From positions 861,501 through 925,500 of the forward strand of contig NC_060205.1 in assembly GCF_020623625.1 (NCBI RefSeq): a stretch of DNA of 64,000 nucleotides, in the 5' to 3' direction. Under the pieces are notes generated by a model that saw only the letters and a list, made by a program, of their open reading frames with translations, was not told where the DNA came from and ran no database searches. Positions 1 to 9,992 of this stretch are shown here, one piece after another. The translations under genes were made by a program, and so were the position numbers. Every line of letters begins with the position of its first letter. Positions within the stretch are counted from its first letter, which is position 1. This DNA is from Saccharomycodes ludwigii. Taxonomy: Eukaryota; Ascomycota; Saccharomycetes; Saccharomycodales; Saccharomycodaceae.

Positions 1-1718
1 ATATCGGTACACAATATATTTAAAAGTAATTTCCTCTTTAGAGTGTCCACTCTTTTCACTTGTAATATTGATTCAACCACATGAGAAAAAACTCCATGAT
101 AACACATTTGTAAAAAACGTTCCTTTGGTAGTTTCAACATGCTTTCTATTGTAATATTTAAAAAAGTATCGTCATAATCAATCAATTTTTCCAAAAAAAT
201 AGATCTTCTTCTTTCTTCAGCAGTAGGCCAATCATCCTTTGTGTTACCCAAAGTACTTGAATTCAAAAGCAAGCAGCTTTCCAAAATGTTGTTGCCGTTA
301 TCTTCATCTTTGTTGTTATTAGATGGATAATATTTTTTTATCAATTGGGAAACAATTTCAGGTTTCATGAAATCACCCTCCTTAACTGAGGCGTTTATAA
401 CCTCGATACCAAAATCTATATTAGAATTTAAAATTATACTCAACTCAGGTACAATTTGGCCTAAAATTTCTTTAACTTGTGAATCACCTAGGTTTTGCAA
501 ACAACTTTGTATTACATAGGCACCAGTGGTATCTCTTTTGCTTAGTTTTACAACTCTATCCTTCATGTACAAATTGTATAATCTAGTTGCATATTTTGGC
601 TTGGTAAAACTGATACAGTTTTGTAAGAAATGACTACCTACAGCATCGGACAATAAATATTCCGTAAAAGATTCTTCTTTGGGATCTTTTTCTGGAGATT
701 TAGAAAAAATTAAAAACCAAAACTTACGGTCTCTATCAAAGATACCCTCGGTTTGAATAATTAATTGAATGACTGGAGAGGCAATTTTATCGACACACAA
801 TTCCCTAAATTTAGTTATATTAGTACTGGTGACTGAATTGTCTTTACTAGTAAAATCAAAATATAATTTTTGAAATATTTCCTTCAATTCCAATTTAAAT
901 GAATCTGGTGTTTGATAAGTCTTGTTAAAATCATCATTGTCCTTTAGATCAATCATTTTACGAGCTATTTTTGATTTTTTGGAACGCAATGTAGAATTGG
1001 CCATTGTTGAAGATGGTAGCTTTTTGGAGGACAAGATTAGGACAATTAATCTGAAAACATGAGAAGCGTATTGATGTGAAATCATTTCTTTCATTTTTGG
1101 TTTCAATTCATTTAACATAAATAAGAACATACTTTCCATAGGTGCAAAAACAGCTTGGTCTGCACCAGTATCCTGTTCAATTTCAAAAGAAGGTGTCAAT
1201 AACTCTTTCTCCACTAATGCTGTACTTCGAACTAGTAAAGTTTCTAAGACATGAGATGAATATTTTTGACAACTGATGTTATAGAAGAACCCATCGAATG
1301 ATTTGAATATTTTTTTTAATTGGATACCATCACTTTCCAAGATTAATCTTTCCATCAACTTGGAGCAAATTTGAGAGGTGGCTAATTTTAATTCTTTGCC
1401 CCTTGATTCTTCAATAACACTATTTATAAATATATTCTTTTCTTCCTCATTCTCAAAGGTATCAATCGCAATTGTAGATTCAGCTTGTTTGAAATATTCC
1501 AATTCTTGTGTATCTAATACCCCAAAAAAAGTGTTTGGACCATTTCTATTAGAGTTGGATGGTTCATCTTCATTGTATTGATTGTTGCTGTAGTCATCGT
1601 TGTTATCAGCAGTAGCACTATTTCCATCCGAGTAAGATTCTTGATCTTTACCAGTAGCTGGTTGAAATTCTGTTTCCTTTTGTTTCTTCTGCAATCTTCT
1701 ACCTCTTGTTTTACCCAT
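1..1718 (-). CDS. NOP9: Nop9, Pumilio-like rRNA-binding protein (C-terminus beyond window)
   Basis: The reading frame starts at the ATG at 1716-1718 on the minus strand and stays open to the left edge, about 572 residues; the S. cerevisiae protein is about 666 residues, so only the C-terminal part is missing. The start MGKTRGRR and stretches such as [62 protein letters not shown] and [12 protein letters not shown] match my recollection of Nop9 closely. Nop9 is a nucleolar protein with about eleven Pumilio-like helical repeats that binds pre-18S rRNA and restrains Nob1 cleavage at site D during 40S maturation. The N-terminal 60 residues are basic, then acidic and Asn-rich. Family assignment is very secure; the 3' end cannot be judged. 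Confidence 0.95.
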   Translation of the reverse strand, partial: MGKTRGRRLQKKQKETEFQPATGKDQESYSDGNSATADNNDDYSNNQYNEDEPSNSNRNGPNTFFGVLDTQELEYFKQAESTIAIDTFENEEEKNIFINSVIEESRGKELKLATSQICSKLMERLILESDGIQLKKIFKSFDGFFYNISCQKYSSHVLETLLVRSTALVEKELLTPSFEIEQDTGADQAVFAPMESMFLFMLNELKPKMKEMISHQYASHVFRLIVLILSSKKLPSSTMANSTLRSKKSKIARKMIDLKDNDDFNKTYQTPDSFKLELKEIFQKLYFDFTSKDNSVTSTNITKFRELCVDKIASPVIQLIIQTEGIFDRDRKFWFLIFSKSPEKDPKEESFTEYLLSDAVGSHFLQNCISFTKPKYATRLYNLYMKDRVVKLSKRDTTGAYVIQSCLQNLGDSQVKEILGQIVPELSIILNSNIDFGIEVINASVKEGDFMKPEIVSQLIKKYYPSNNNKDEDNGNNILESCLLLNSSTLGNTKDDWPTAEERRRSIFLEKLIDYDDTFLNITIESMLKLPKERFLQMCYHGVFSHVVESILQVKRVDTLKRKLLLNILCTD

Positions 1719-2059
1719 TGCGTATGCTTTTATATATATGTGTTTTCTTTGTGTATTACTTTAGTAGTATGGGTACTTAAATGTGGTAGTCTTGAAAGAC
1801 ATAATACGTATTTAAAATTTGTTTGAAAAATACAACAGATTTTTCTTTATCATTTTTGACTTCGAGGAAAAAAAAAAGAAACAAAAAAAAAAAAGAAACG
1901 AGAAAAAATACGTCATTTTAACACCAATGTCCGATAACATGGCACTTCGGAACTCGGTTTATTGCAGTTTGCTTTTAACAAGAATTAAATGCGGGGAAAA
2001 AAAAAAAAAGAAAAAGAAAAAGAAAATTATTATATATAAATATTAACGAACAAAACTTT
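1719..2059. other. Intergenic NOP9 promoter / BET4 3' end
   Basis: This gene-free stretch lies upstream of NOP9 and downstream of the BET4 stop, both on the minus strand. It holds A-rich runs (about 1866-1895 and 1995-2025) and a TATATATA stretch close to the NOP9 start. No further gene or RNA was recognised. Confidence 0.6.
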
Positions 2060-3181
2060 CTATTTCAATAGATACAAATATCTGTTTTTCCTCAATGGAT
2101 CTACTTCAACAAGCTTTTCCAACATGATCCTTCTATCGTCTGTTCTACCTCCTTTTTCTACTTGTAATTTATCGAAAAAGATCGTTTGAATAACAATTAA
2201 TATTTTTAAACACCAATTGTTATCCTTACCTGAAAACTCTATTTCATCATTATTAATTATCTGAATAGAGTCTTCAAACTGTTTCAACACATTCAAATAT
2301 CCATCACCACCCTCACCAGTTTGCAAAATACCCACAATGGTTGCGTCTGTTATGAACCATTTCAAATATATCCAAACTGATTGATCTTCTGCATCGGTAA
2401 AAATAGCATTTGTCAAATAACTAATTTCATTTTTGATCAACTCTAACTTAGCGCTGTAGCCCTGTAATTGACTTAATTTCCCAGGAAATAAGCTGGCTCT
2501 TTGATGCCATGCAGAAAAATTGGAAATGTCTTTGTTAATTTTCACAGTAGTATAATCAAACTCAGTTTCATTCAACAAATCGGAATTGGATGGCTCATTT
2601 TTTTTCAATTGTGAGACAACGTATCTTCTATAGGTCCAACCATGGAAATTTCTTGCATCTACAGCTAGCATTTTATCAACTAAATGCAATTCATTTTGCC
2701 ACATTTGAATATCATTTACATATCTTAAACACCAAGTTCTGTGATTCCAAATCCAATAAACTTTGGGATATCTTTTCAATTGAAGCATAGTAAAATTTAA
2801 TTCTTGATTCCAATCAAAAGCTACACTACTATCGGTATTTTGTAAGAAATAATTTAGAATAATTTTTCTTCTAAAATTCCAAGCTACATTTAATTCAGGA
2901 TTTAAATCCAATACGATAGAAGTTAATTTGAACGATTCCAAGTCATATTTGTGGTTTGTTTTGTAAGCTATCAGCAATTGATTATTCAATTCACGATAGT
3001 ATTTAATTTTAGCTTGATCTTTTAATTTTTTTTGTTTAATCAACTCTTGCGTAAAATTTTTCCTTTTAATACCATGCTATATTTATATATATATATTGTT
3101 ATCATTTTGTTAGTATAGATGATGGAGTCAACAAAAATAATAAATACTAAAGGTTAATATTACTATAAAAGTACATACCAT
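2060..3181 (-). CDS. BET4: Bet4, alpha subunit of Rab geranylgeranyltransferase (spliced, ATG-only exon 1)
   Basis: Two exons on the minus strand: 3179-3181 (only the ATG) and 2060-3076, giving 339 residues against about 327 in S. cerevisiae. The unspliced frame has no ATG at its beginning and runs into a stop just before HGIKRKNFTQEL. Removing the intron gives M-HGIKRKNFTQEL, which matches the yeast Bet4 start MHGIKRK. The protein shows prenyltransferase alpha repeats: WNFRRKIIL, YWIWNHRTWCL, FHGWTYRRYVV and FSAWHQRASL. With Bet2 it attaches geranylgeranyl groups to Rab GTPases such as Ypt1 and Sec4 presented by Mrs6. It is divergent to MAD2 over a 274-bp promoter and, as in S. cerevisiae, the order is BET4-MAD2-VPS53. 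Confidence 0.93.
3077..3178 (-). other. BET4: Spliceosomal intron in BET4
   Basis: The intron is 102 nt long. Read on the minus strand it begins GTATGT immediately after the ATG, has a perfect TACTAAC branch site at 3109-3115, and ends TAG immediately before CATGGT. All three signals match the yeast consensus. As I recall, S. cerevisiae BET4 also has an intron very near its start codon, so position and phase are probably ancestral. Confidence 0.92.
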
Positions 3182-3357
3182 TTTTATAATAGATTCTAGA
3201 TGTAAAAGGCCCTTATTTTTCTGGAAAGATTTGTGTTTTATTCCTTAGTGAGAAATAAGGAAATGATGTTAGTTAACTGTGTGAAATTCAAGATTTTAAT
3301 CTGATTTTTTTTTTTTTTTTTTTTTTGTCGTATTTTAAATAATTAAAAAGAAAACAG

Positions 3358-3394
<37 letters not shown>

Positions 3395-3455
3395 GATAGA
3401 AACATCATAATAAAAGTTAAACAAAAAAAAAAAAAATTAAAAACATATTAAGAAA
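3182..3455. promoter_or_regulatory. Divergent BET4/MAD2 promoter with long homopolymer tracts
   Basis: A run of 22 T (3305-3326) and a run of 31 A (3363-3393) lie within 70 bp of each other upstream of MAD2. In yeasts such poly(dA:dT) tracts keep nucleosomes off promoters. No specific factor site was recognised. Confidence 0.5.
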
Positions 3456-4061
3456 ATGAGTTTGTCAATTAGAGGATCAACAAGGATAATTAGTGAATTT
3501 TTTGAATACAGTATAAACTCTATATTATACCAACGAGGTATATATCCACCGGAAGATTTCCATACGGTTAAAAAATATGATTTAAACTTATTAGTTACTC
3601 ATGATGAAGAATTGAAGAGTTATATCAGAAAAATCTTGCTGCAAGTACATAGATGGTTATTAGGTTCAAAATGCAACAAATTAGTACTAGTAATAATAGA
3701 CAAAGATGAAGGCGATATTTTGGAAAGATGGGAATTTAATGTTGAAATTACAAATAACCCTAATGATACTAATACCGATAGCAACAATAACGAAGAAATA
3801 CCATTAGAAGTTACACAAAAAGAAATAAGAGGGTTAATTAGACAGATTACTGCTAGTGTTACCTTTTTGCCTGAATTAGACCACGATGAAAAAGAATATA
3901 CCTTTAATGTCTTAGCTTATACCAAAGCAAACGCAAAAGTTCCTTTAGATTGGGGTGATTCCAGCTCTAAGGAAATAGAACAAGGTGAATCGGTTAGTTT
4001 TAAGCAATTTCATACAAATGATTATAAAGTTGGTGCACAAGTTACATATAAATATAGATAA
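3456..4061 (+). CDS. MAD2: Mad2, spindle-assembly checkpoint HORMA protein
   Basis: The protein has 201 residues, against about 196 in S. cerevisiae, and is collinear throughout. Diagnostic stretches are GSTRIISEFFEYSINSILY, KYDLNLLVTHDEELKSYI, QVHRWLLGSKCNKLVLV, IRGLIRQITASVTFLPEL and the C-terminal DYKVGAQVTYKYR. Mad2 is a HORMA-domain protein at unattached kinetochores. It binds Mad1 and Cdc20 through its mobile C-terminal safety belt and holds APC/C inactive. The main difference is a short Asn/Asp-rich loop near residues 105-120. The gene converges on VPS53 with only 108 bp between the stops. Confidence 0.97.
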   Translation: MSLSIRGSTRIISEFFEYSINSILYQRGIYPPEDFHTVKKYDLNLLVTHDEELKSYIRKILLQVHRWLLGSKCNKLVLVIIDKDEGDILERWEFNVEITNNPNDTNTDSNNNEEIPLEVTQKEIRGLIRQITASVTFLPELDHDEKEYTFNVLAYTKANAKVPLDWGDSSSKEIEQGESVSFKQFHTNDYKVGAQVTYKYR

Positions 4062-4169
4062 ATTACTTTTTTTTCTTTCTTTCTTTTTCATTCTTTTTGT
4101 TTAGATCTACATACCAATTATATGCATAAACAGGGTCTTGTAGTTCAATATCTGTTTATTTATTATTTA

Positions 4170-6725
4170 TTACCTATTGAATAATCTCGATCCTAATTTT
4201 TGTAAGTTGCTCTGTTGTTGCAACGTAGGAGAAGCAATGTTTCTTGTACTGTTATTACTAGATACCCGTGTTTTAATAGGAATGACTCTTAATGAACCAT
4301 TTATAAATTTCTTCCATTTTGGATCTGTAATATTAAGTAATTGATTATTAAAATAAACGAAATGCGAAGAAACCGTAGGCCTTGAAAAAACAAACCAATC
4401 CGATATATTGCCTTTTTGAAACCCGTTACCCCATAATAGAACCCATTTATCTAAATTCCATGCAACACTTTTCAAACATAAAATATAAGACCAGACAGCT
4501 GGATTTATACAATTATTAGTTAGTCTTAAAAACAGTTCTTGGTAGACTTTTGGATTATCCGCTGGTGCAATTAATAGTTTAATAAAATTAATTATAGGAT
4601 CCAAACTACTATCTACATAACTATCTGCCCTTTTTTTTGCTGAAGAAGAAGAAGTTATTGGAGAAGAAGCACTGTTACCAAACGAGTTTGGTATTGAATG
4701 TAATGTCTTTTTTAACAATTCCGCATCCAATAATAGCTGTTCTCCAATATTAATAACGACTGCTTCATTCTTAAATTTAATACTTTTAATACTTGGATCA
4801 CTGGGTGCAAATGGTGCGGAAGGCTCCAATATTTTCACAATATTGAATAAAAATGAATCACATATGTGCGTAATAATTCTATTCCATAAATTCCAAACAT
4901 AAATATCTTTATTAAAATAATTAACTATTTGGATCAAAGGGTTCTCTCCTATGGATACACTATTATTACCACTACTACCCTTAACATTATTATTATTATT
5001 ATTATTATTATCATTGCCTAATATTTTCTGCAACGAAACCATATAACGACTATAATCTTCAATAGTAATGTTAGCCCAATCCATATTGCTAAATTCTCTC
5101 CAAACAAACTGTAAGTCCGGGACAACTACTTTACTCATTAATGTCTGCAACCCATTGGCTATTAGCACACTATTTTTGTCTTTTGCCTTTGCAAAAATAG
5201 TCTCCAATTTCTCTATTGAATTTGGTACGTACTCACTTAACTTTTGCACTAGTTCATCAATGGTGGTGGAACAATAGTCTGATGTATTTATTAGTAAAAC
5301 GGTATATTTGATTATGGATTTTTTATCAGGAGAAGAATCACTTGTGTTAACAGCTGGATTAAGAAAATTTATAGGACTTAAAATCTTTTCAGTATACTCA
5401 ATAAGCCAACGCTGGAAAAAACTAGCCAAGTCAAAAATTAACTGCTCTTTGTTGCTATTTTCATCTAAAAGTTGAAAAGTTTGTTGCAAGATGAATCTAT
5501 AGGTTCTAAATAAATCGGCACTGGACGGAATTATCAATGTATTACCATCCGTGCTATTATTACCACTAGAAACATCAGGCAATTTAGGTTCACTCATGTA
5601 TTTTATAATTTTTTGTTTGATGGTTACATTTTGGTTGTTTATCCAAATGGTAATAAATGGCTCAAAACAGGAAGAGATAGTTGGTATTTTATCTTTTATC
5701 AGCCTGTTGCTAAACTTCACTTTAATATATTTTTCAAAATCCATTGTAGTTTGTAAAGATTCCATAAATAACGTAGTCACGTTGCCAATATTGTTACTAC
5801 CTCCAACACCAGATAATTCTCTTTTCAATATAATTCTTAAATCTTTTCTGGTCAGTGAATAAAACTCTTTAGTAATTTGGTAAGCCATAGCCCATTCCTT
5901 GGGAAAATAGTTTGCATATTTTGCTTGAAAATTATTTAAAACTTTTTTAAAAAAAACAAATCTTCTAGACAAATTTTCCAAAGAAGAGGCTTCATCATCA
6001 ACTTGGAAAACTTCCTTAAGTTCATACAACACTTTGGAATCTATAATCCAGTATATCATATCCGCTTTAACACTGGGACGGTCTGCATCGAGAATTTTGG
6101 ACACACCCACGCTAAGTTCCTGTTGATTTACTGCTTCTTCTTCTGCTGATGATGATAGTTCCCCGTTAAACAGGTTGACATAGCATTTTTTAATACTTGC
6201 AATAGTGTTGTTTTTTAAAACCTGAACTAATTTTAATAAATTATTAATTTCATCAACGCTTTTATACTCCTTAGAAAAAAATTCAGATAAGGTGCACATT
6301 AAACTATATTTTTTAGATATTTCAATGAATTTTAATGTGGGTAAATATTTATTACAAAAAACATAACTATCACATAACGCTTGCAAATTAGAAAATATAT
6401 TGATTGATTGGGTAATATTTTTTTTGGCTCTATCTAAAGTAGAAATATCTTGTGTTAATAATGAAATTGCAGATTGTGTGGTTTCTGAGCGATCAATGTA
6501 ATCATTGTAAGTGGAAACCATTTCATCGATGATCGAAAAGTCTATGTTATTATTTTCCTTTTCAGTTTCCTTAACACATGCAATGGAAGTGATGTTTATT
6601 TGTTCGCCCAAAGTTTTTTTATAGGATTGTAAACCATCGATCAAATCATCCAGTTGGTCAATGGCATCTGAGGTTGAAAGTATCTCAGTTAAATCTTCTA
6701 GAGGATCGTACTCAATGGAATCCAT
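4170..6725 (-). CDS. VPS53: Vps53, GARP tethering complex subunit
   Basis: The protein has 851 residues; S. cerevisiae Vps53 has about 822. The N-terminus YDPLEDLTEILSTSDAIDQLDDLIDGL followed by a coiled-coil (ISTLDRAKKNITQSINIFSNLQAL) is typical of the Vps53 N-terminal domain. GARP (Vps51-54) tethers endosome-derived vesicles at the trans-Golgi. Low-complexity inserts occur around an Asn run near 5000 and a Ser-rich stretch near 4650. The neighbour MAD2, also beside VPS53 in S. cerevisiae, supports the call. Confidence 0.88.
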   Translation of the reverse strand: MDSIEYDPLEDLTEILSTSDAIDQLDDLIDGLQSYKKTLGEQINITSIACVKETEKENNNIDFSIIDEMVSTYNDYIDRSETTQSAISLLTQDISTLDRAKKNITQSINIFSNLQALCDSYVFCNKYLPTLKFIEISKKYSLMCTLSEFFSKEYKSVDEINNLLKLVQVLKNNTIASIKKCYVNLFNGELSSSAEEEAVNQQELSVGVSKILDADRPSVKADMIYWIIDSKVLYELKEVFQVDDEASSLENLSRRFVFFKKVLNNFQAKYANYFPKEWAMAYQITKEFYSLTRKDLRIILKRELSGVGGSNNIGNVTTLFMESLQTTMDFEKYIKVKFSNRLIKDKIPTISSCFEPFITIWINNQNVTIKQKIIKYMSEPKLPDVSSGNNSTDGNTLIIPSSADLFRTYRFILQQTFQLLDENSNKEQLIFDLASFFQRWLIEYTEKILSPINFLNPAVNTSDSSPDKKSIIKYTVLLINTSDYCSTTIDELVQKLSEYVPNSIEKLETIFAKAKDKNSVLIANGLQTLMSKVVVPDLQFVWREFSNMDWANITIEDYSRYMVSLQKILGNDNNNNNNNNVKGSSGNNSVSIGENPLIQIVNYFNKDIYVWNLWNRIITHICDSFLFNIVKILEPSAPFAPSDPSIKSIKFKNEAVVINIGEQLLLDAELLKKTLHSIPNSFGNSASSPITSSSSAKKRADSYVDSSLDPIINFIKLLIAPADNPKVYQELFLRLTNNCINPAVWSYILCLKSVAWNLDKWVLLWGNGFQKGNISDWFVFSRPTVSSHFVYFNNQLLNITDPKWKKFINGSLRVIPIKTRVSSNNSTRNIASPTLQQQSNLQKLGSRLFNR

Positions 6726-7005
6726 TGTTATTAGGCTGTGGTGTTGTATATTTATTAGTTTGGCTCTTCTTTTATACGCTCGTTTTGTTCTTTATCTTTA
6801 TTTCTCCTTTAGGATCAAGGACAGTGAATTGAGTAAAAAAAACACTCACAAAAGAATAAAAGGAGGGGAGTAAAAGAAGGAGAGATTTTGAAACATATTT
6901 TCAGTTATTAAAAATTTTAATTGGAAAAAAAAAAAAAAAAAAATTAAAAAGGGAAAAGGAATAAAAACCAAGAAAAAAAAAAACAATTTTTAATATTGTT
7001 AAATA

Positions 7006-7092
7006 TCTCCCGGGGGTGAGTCGAACACCCGATCTCAAGATTACTAATCTAAATTACAGTCTTGCGCCTTAAACCAACTTGGCTACCGAGAG
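7006..7092 (-). tRNA. tRNA-Tyr (GUA) with 12-nt intron
   Basis: Read on the minus strand the gene is 87 nt with acceptor arms CTCTCGG and CCGGGAG, discriminator A, and a TpsiC arm containing GTTCGACTC. The anticodon GTA lies at 7055-7057. A 12-nt intron (7042-7053) follows one base after the anticodon, the canonical place. Eukaryotic nuclear tRNA-Tyr genes carry an intron here; that of S. cerevisiae is 14 nt. A T-run on the transcribed strand (A-run at 6972-6983) serves as the Pol III terminator. Confidence 0.96.
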
Positions 7093-7582
7093 GTTATTAA
7101 TGTTTTGTTATGTCGCAGAGAGGATATACCGAGAAGGGCAGGGTTAGTAAACAGATTTGATATACTTTACCATTTATATCAAGGCAGATGTAATAGTTTG
7201 TTGCTTGATCTTTTATATACTTTTTAACTAATAACTTATATATTATAACTAATTTCATAATTGATTTCTCTTGAATAAATCCTCTCTTTATTTCTATTCT
7301 TATTTTTACATTTTATACGAATTGCGCATAAATGCAATTCTACGTTTATAACACATCATTTTACACGTAGTCGGGTCTTCATTATGATTTCAACTTTTCT
7401 TTTAAGAAAAAAGAAAATTCTGCTTTATTTTTCTTTCTTTCGTCCTTTCTTTTTTTCCCCCTCAGTGGCAATAACATTATTACAAACCATTTAAACATAT
7501 CATCTTACCAAATAAGTTAAAACAATAGCAATAATAACAATATTAGTGAACAAAAAAACAACTCTAATATCAAGAAAAACCA
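7093..7582. other. Intergenic tRNA-Tyr / CCT8 promoter
   Basis: This is the 5' flank of both the minus-strand tRNA and plus-strand CCT8. It includes a pyrimidine-rich block (about 7425-7465) before the CCT8 leader. No gene was found. Confidence 0.5.
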
Positions 7583-9322
7583 ATGTCTATGAAATTACCC
7601 CAAAACCCAAATGCTGGGTTATTCAAACAAGGTTACAATAGTTATTCTAATGCGGATGGCCAGATCAATAAATCCATTGCTGCAATTCGTGAAATACATC
7701 AAATGTGTTTGACATCCTTAGGACCATGCGGTAGGAATAAGATTATTGTTAATAGCCACGGCAAAACAATCATTACCAATGATGCTGCCACTATGTTACG
7801 TGAATTAGATATTGTCCATCCAGCTGTTAAAGTTCTAGTTATGGCTACCGAACAACAAAAAATTGATATGGGTGATGGTACTAATTTGGTTTTAGTTTTA
7901 GCGGGCGAATTATTAAATGTTAGCGAAAAATTGATTAGCTTAGGTTTGTCCCCAGTGGAAATTATCCAAGGTTATAATTTAGCAAAAAATTTCACTTTAA
8001 AAGAGTTAGATCAAATGGTTGTCACTGAAATTGAACCAACTGAAAAACACAATAAAAATCAATTAATTAAAGTTGTAAAACCAGTTATTGCCTCCAAACA
8101 ATACGGTTCTGAAGACATTTTAAGTGAATTGGTTGCAGAAGCAGTTTCTCATGTTTTACCCAAAGCTAGTTCCCCCAATCCATCTAGTTTTAATGTTGAT
8201 TCTATACGTGTAGTTAAGATCATGGGTGGTTCTTTACCAATGAGTACTGTTATAAAAGGTATGGTTTTTAATCATGAGGCTGAGGGCCATATTAAATCGT
8301 TGTCCTCAGAAGGGGGAGAAGGTGGTGAAAAGAAGCACAAAGTTGCTGTTTTCACCTGCCCTATCGATATTGCAGCTACTGAAACAAAGGGTACAGTTCT
8401 TTTACACAATGCCAAGGAAATGTTGGATTTTTCCAAGGGAGAAGAACAGCAATTGGATGAAATGGTTAAGGAAATCGCCGATTCTGGAGTTGATTGCATT
8501 ATCGCCGGTAGTACTATTAATGATTTAGCTCTTCATTATATGAATAGACATAACATACTAGTTTTGAAAGTGCCAAGTAAGTTTGATTTAAGAAGAATTT
8601 GCCGTGTTTGTGGTGCTACACCAATGCCTAGATTGGGTGCACCAACCCCTGAGGAAATTGGTATTGTAGACACTGTGAAAAGTCTGGAAATTGGTGGAGA
8701 TAGGGTTACTGTTTTTAAACAAGAAACAGAAGAAACAACCAGGACAGCCACTATTATATTAAGAGGCGCTACTCAGAATAATTTGGATGATATAGAAAGA
8801 GCCATTGATGACGGTGTTTCCGCCATTAAGGGCTTAATGAAGCCAGATGGTGGCAAGTTACTACCCGGTGCCGGCGCCACCGAAATTGAGTTGGTTTCCA
8901 GAATTACTAAATATGGTGAAAAGATTCCAGGTTTATTGCAACTAGCTATTAAGCAATTTGCTGTAGCATTTGAGGTTATACCAAGAGCTCTAGCTGAAAC
9001 CAGTGGGTTAAATATTAATGAAGTGTTACCTAATTTGTATTCTGCTCATGCTAATATTAGTTCAAATGAGCTTGCTACCGCTGATGAAAACAAACTCTTG
9101 CAAGGTGTTGATATTGATGGCATCAACCCGGATGGTACAAAAAACATTAGAGAAGAAGGCATCTATGATTTATTATCGGCCAAGAAATTTGCAGTTAATG
9201 TCGCTACTGATGCCGCTTGCACAATTTTATCCGTCGATCAAATAATCATGGCCAAAAGAGCTGGTGGCCCACAAGCCCCTGCTGCTGGACCAAAACCTGG
9301 AAACTGGGATCATGATGACTAG
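7583..9322 (+). CDS. CCT8: Cct8, theta subunit of the TRiC/CCT chaperonin
   Basis: The protein has 579 residues (about 568 in S. cerevisiae) and is nearly identical to Cct8 in many blocks. Group II chaperonin nucleotide motifs are visible: LGPCGRNK (46-53), TNDAAT (65-70), GDGT (97-100) and GAGATE in the C-terminal equatorial part. It is one of eight paralogous subunits forming the cytosolic double-ring folding chamber for actin, tubulin and WD proteins. The apical region has a short Gly/Glu-rich insert (around 8310-8335). The C-terminus ends GNWDHDD, similar to the yeast GNWDQED. Confidence 0.98.
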   Translation: MSMKLPQNPNAGLFKQGYNSYSNADGQINKSIAAIREIHQMCLTSLGPCGRNKIIVNSHGKTIITNDAATMLRELDIVHPAVKVLVMATEQQKIDMGDGTNLVLVLAGELLNVSEKLISLGLSPVEIIQGYNLAKNFTLKELDQMVVTEIEPTEKHNKNQLIKVVKPVIASKQYGSEDILSELVAEAVSHVLPKASSPNPSSFNVDSIRVVKIMGGSLPMSTVIKGMVFNHEAEGHIKSLSSEGGEGGEKKHKVAVFTCPIDIAATETKGTVLLHNAKEMLDFSKGEEQQLDEMVKEIADSGVDCIIAGSTINDLALHYMNRHNILVLKVPSKFDLRRICRVCGATPMPRLGAPTPEEIGIVDTVKSLEIGGDRVTVFKQETEETTRTATIILRGATQNNLDDIERAIDDGVSAIKGLMKPDGGKLLPGAGATEIELVSRITKYGEKIPGLLQLAIKQFAVAFEVIPRALAETSGLNINEVLPNLYSAHANISSNELATADENKLLQGVDIDGINPDGTKNIREEGIYDLLSAKKFAVNVATDAACTILSVDQIIMAKRAGGPQAPAAGPKPGNWDHDD

Positions 9323-9881
9323 TTTATATACGATACTACATTGTAGCCGTAACAGGCCACATTATATTAGTTTTTTTTATGTATAATAAAAGAAAGGAAT
9401 ACTAAAAAAAAGTATTTAAAAAAAAAACAAAAAAAAAAATTACCACTAATACTACTGCTATTGATAATTTTTGTATAATATAACTTTTTTTTTTTTTTTT
9501 CTTTTCTTTTTTTAATTGTTTTGGTTCAAAATTGAAAACAGACTTTTATGTGTGAGCTTAATAAAGAGGAGGAAAAGGAAAAAATTCAAATATATTTTAA
9601 AAAAATATAATTTATTTTCTACTAAAATATTTAATGTAAATTAAAGCTATAATTTTTAAATTATTAATACTTATAAATTAAATTATAACAGAAACCTTGG
9701 TTGATTTTTCTGTTAAAAATAATAACCAATTATAAAGCTTTTAAATAACCACCAATATCTTACTTATTATAATAAGATGTCATAAGTAAACGAGCCCTTT
9801 TGATTAAAAAACAAAAGAAAAAAAAAAAAAAAAATTTTTTTTAAATTATAATATGAATTTCAATAATAATGAAAGTTTAAT
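9323..9881. other. Intergenic CCT8 3' end / MFA 3' end
   Basis: This convergent intergenic stretch is very AT-rich, with several A- and T-runs (for example 9486-9500 and 9815-9833). No gene or RNA was recognised. Confidence 0.5.
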
Positions 9882-9992
9882 CTAAGCAATGACACATTGT
9901 GGATCAACCCAGACACCTTTGACACCAAAGTTGTCTTTTTTTTCAGAGGATTTTTTGTCTTTGATAGAAACGGAAATAGTATTTGGTTGCAT
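9882..9992 (-). CDS. MFA: a-factor mating pheromone precursor
   Basis: This short minus-strand frame encodes 36 residues, exactly the length of S. cerevisiae a-factor precursor. It starts MQPNT, contains the pro-region SSEKKDN ending at residue 21, and then reads FGVKGVWVDPQC followed by VIA. The terminal CVIA is the CaaX box of fungal a-factors, directing farnesylation of Cys33, removal of VIA and carboxymethylation. In S. cerevisiae Mfa1 the Axl1/Ste23 cut falls after Asn21; Asn21 is present here, so the predicted mature peptide is the 12-mer FGVKGVWVDPQC (yeast: YIIKGVFWDPAC). It would be exported by the Ste6 transporter from MATa cells and sensed by Ste3. A TATA element lies about 80 nt upstream (10072-10078) and an a-specific operator about 250 nt upstream. 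It sits between CCT8 and HCA4; which MFA paralogue it corresponds to cannot be said. Confidence 0.96.
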   Translation of the reverse strand: MQPNTISVSIKDKKSSEKKDNFGVKGVWVDPQCVIA

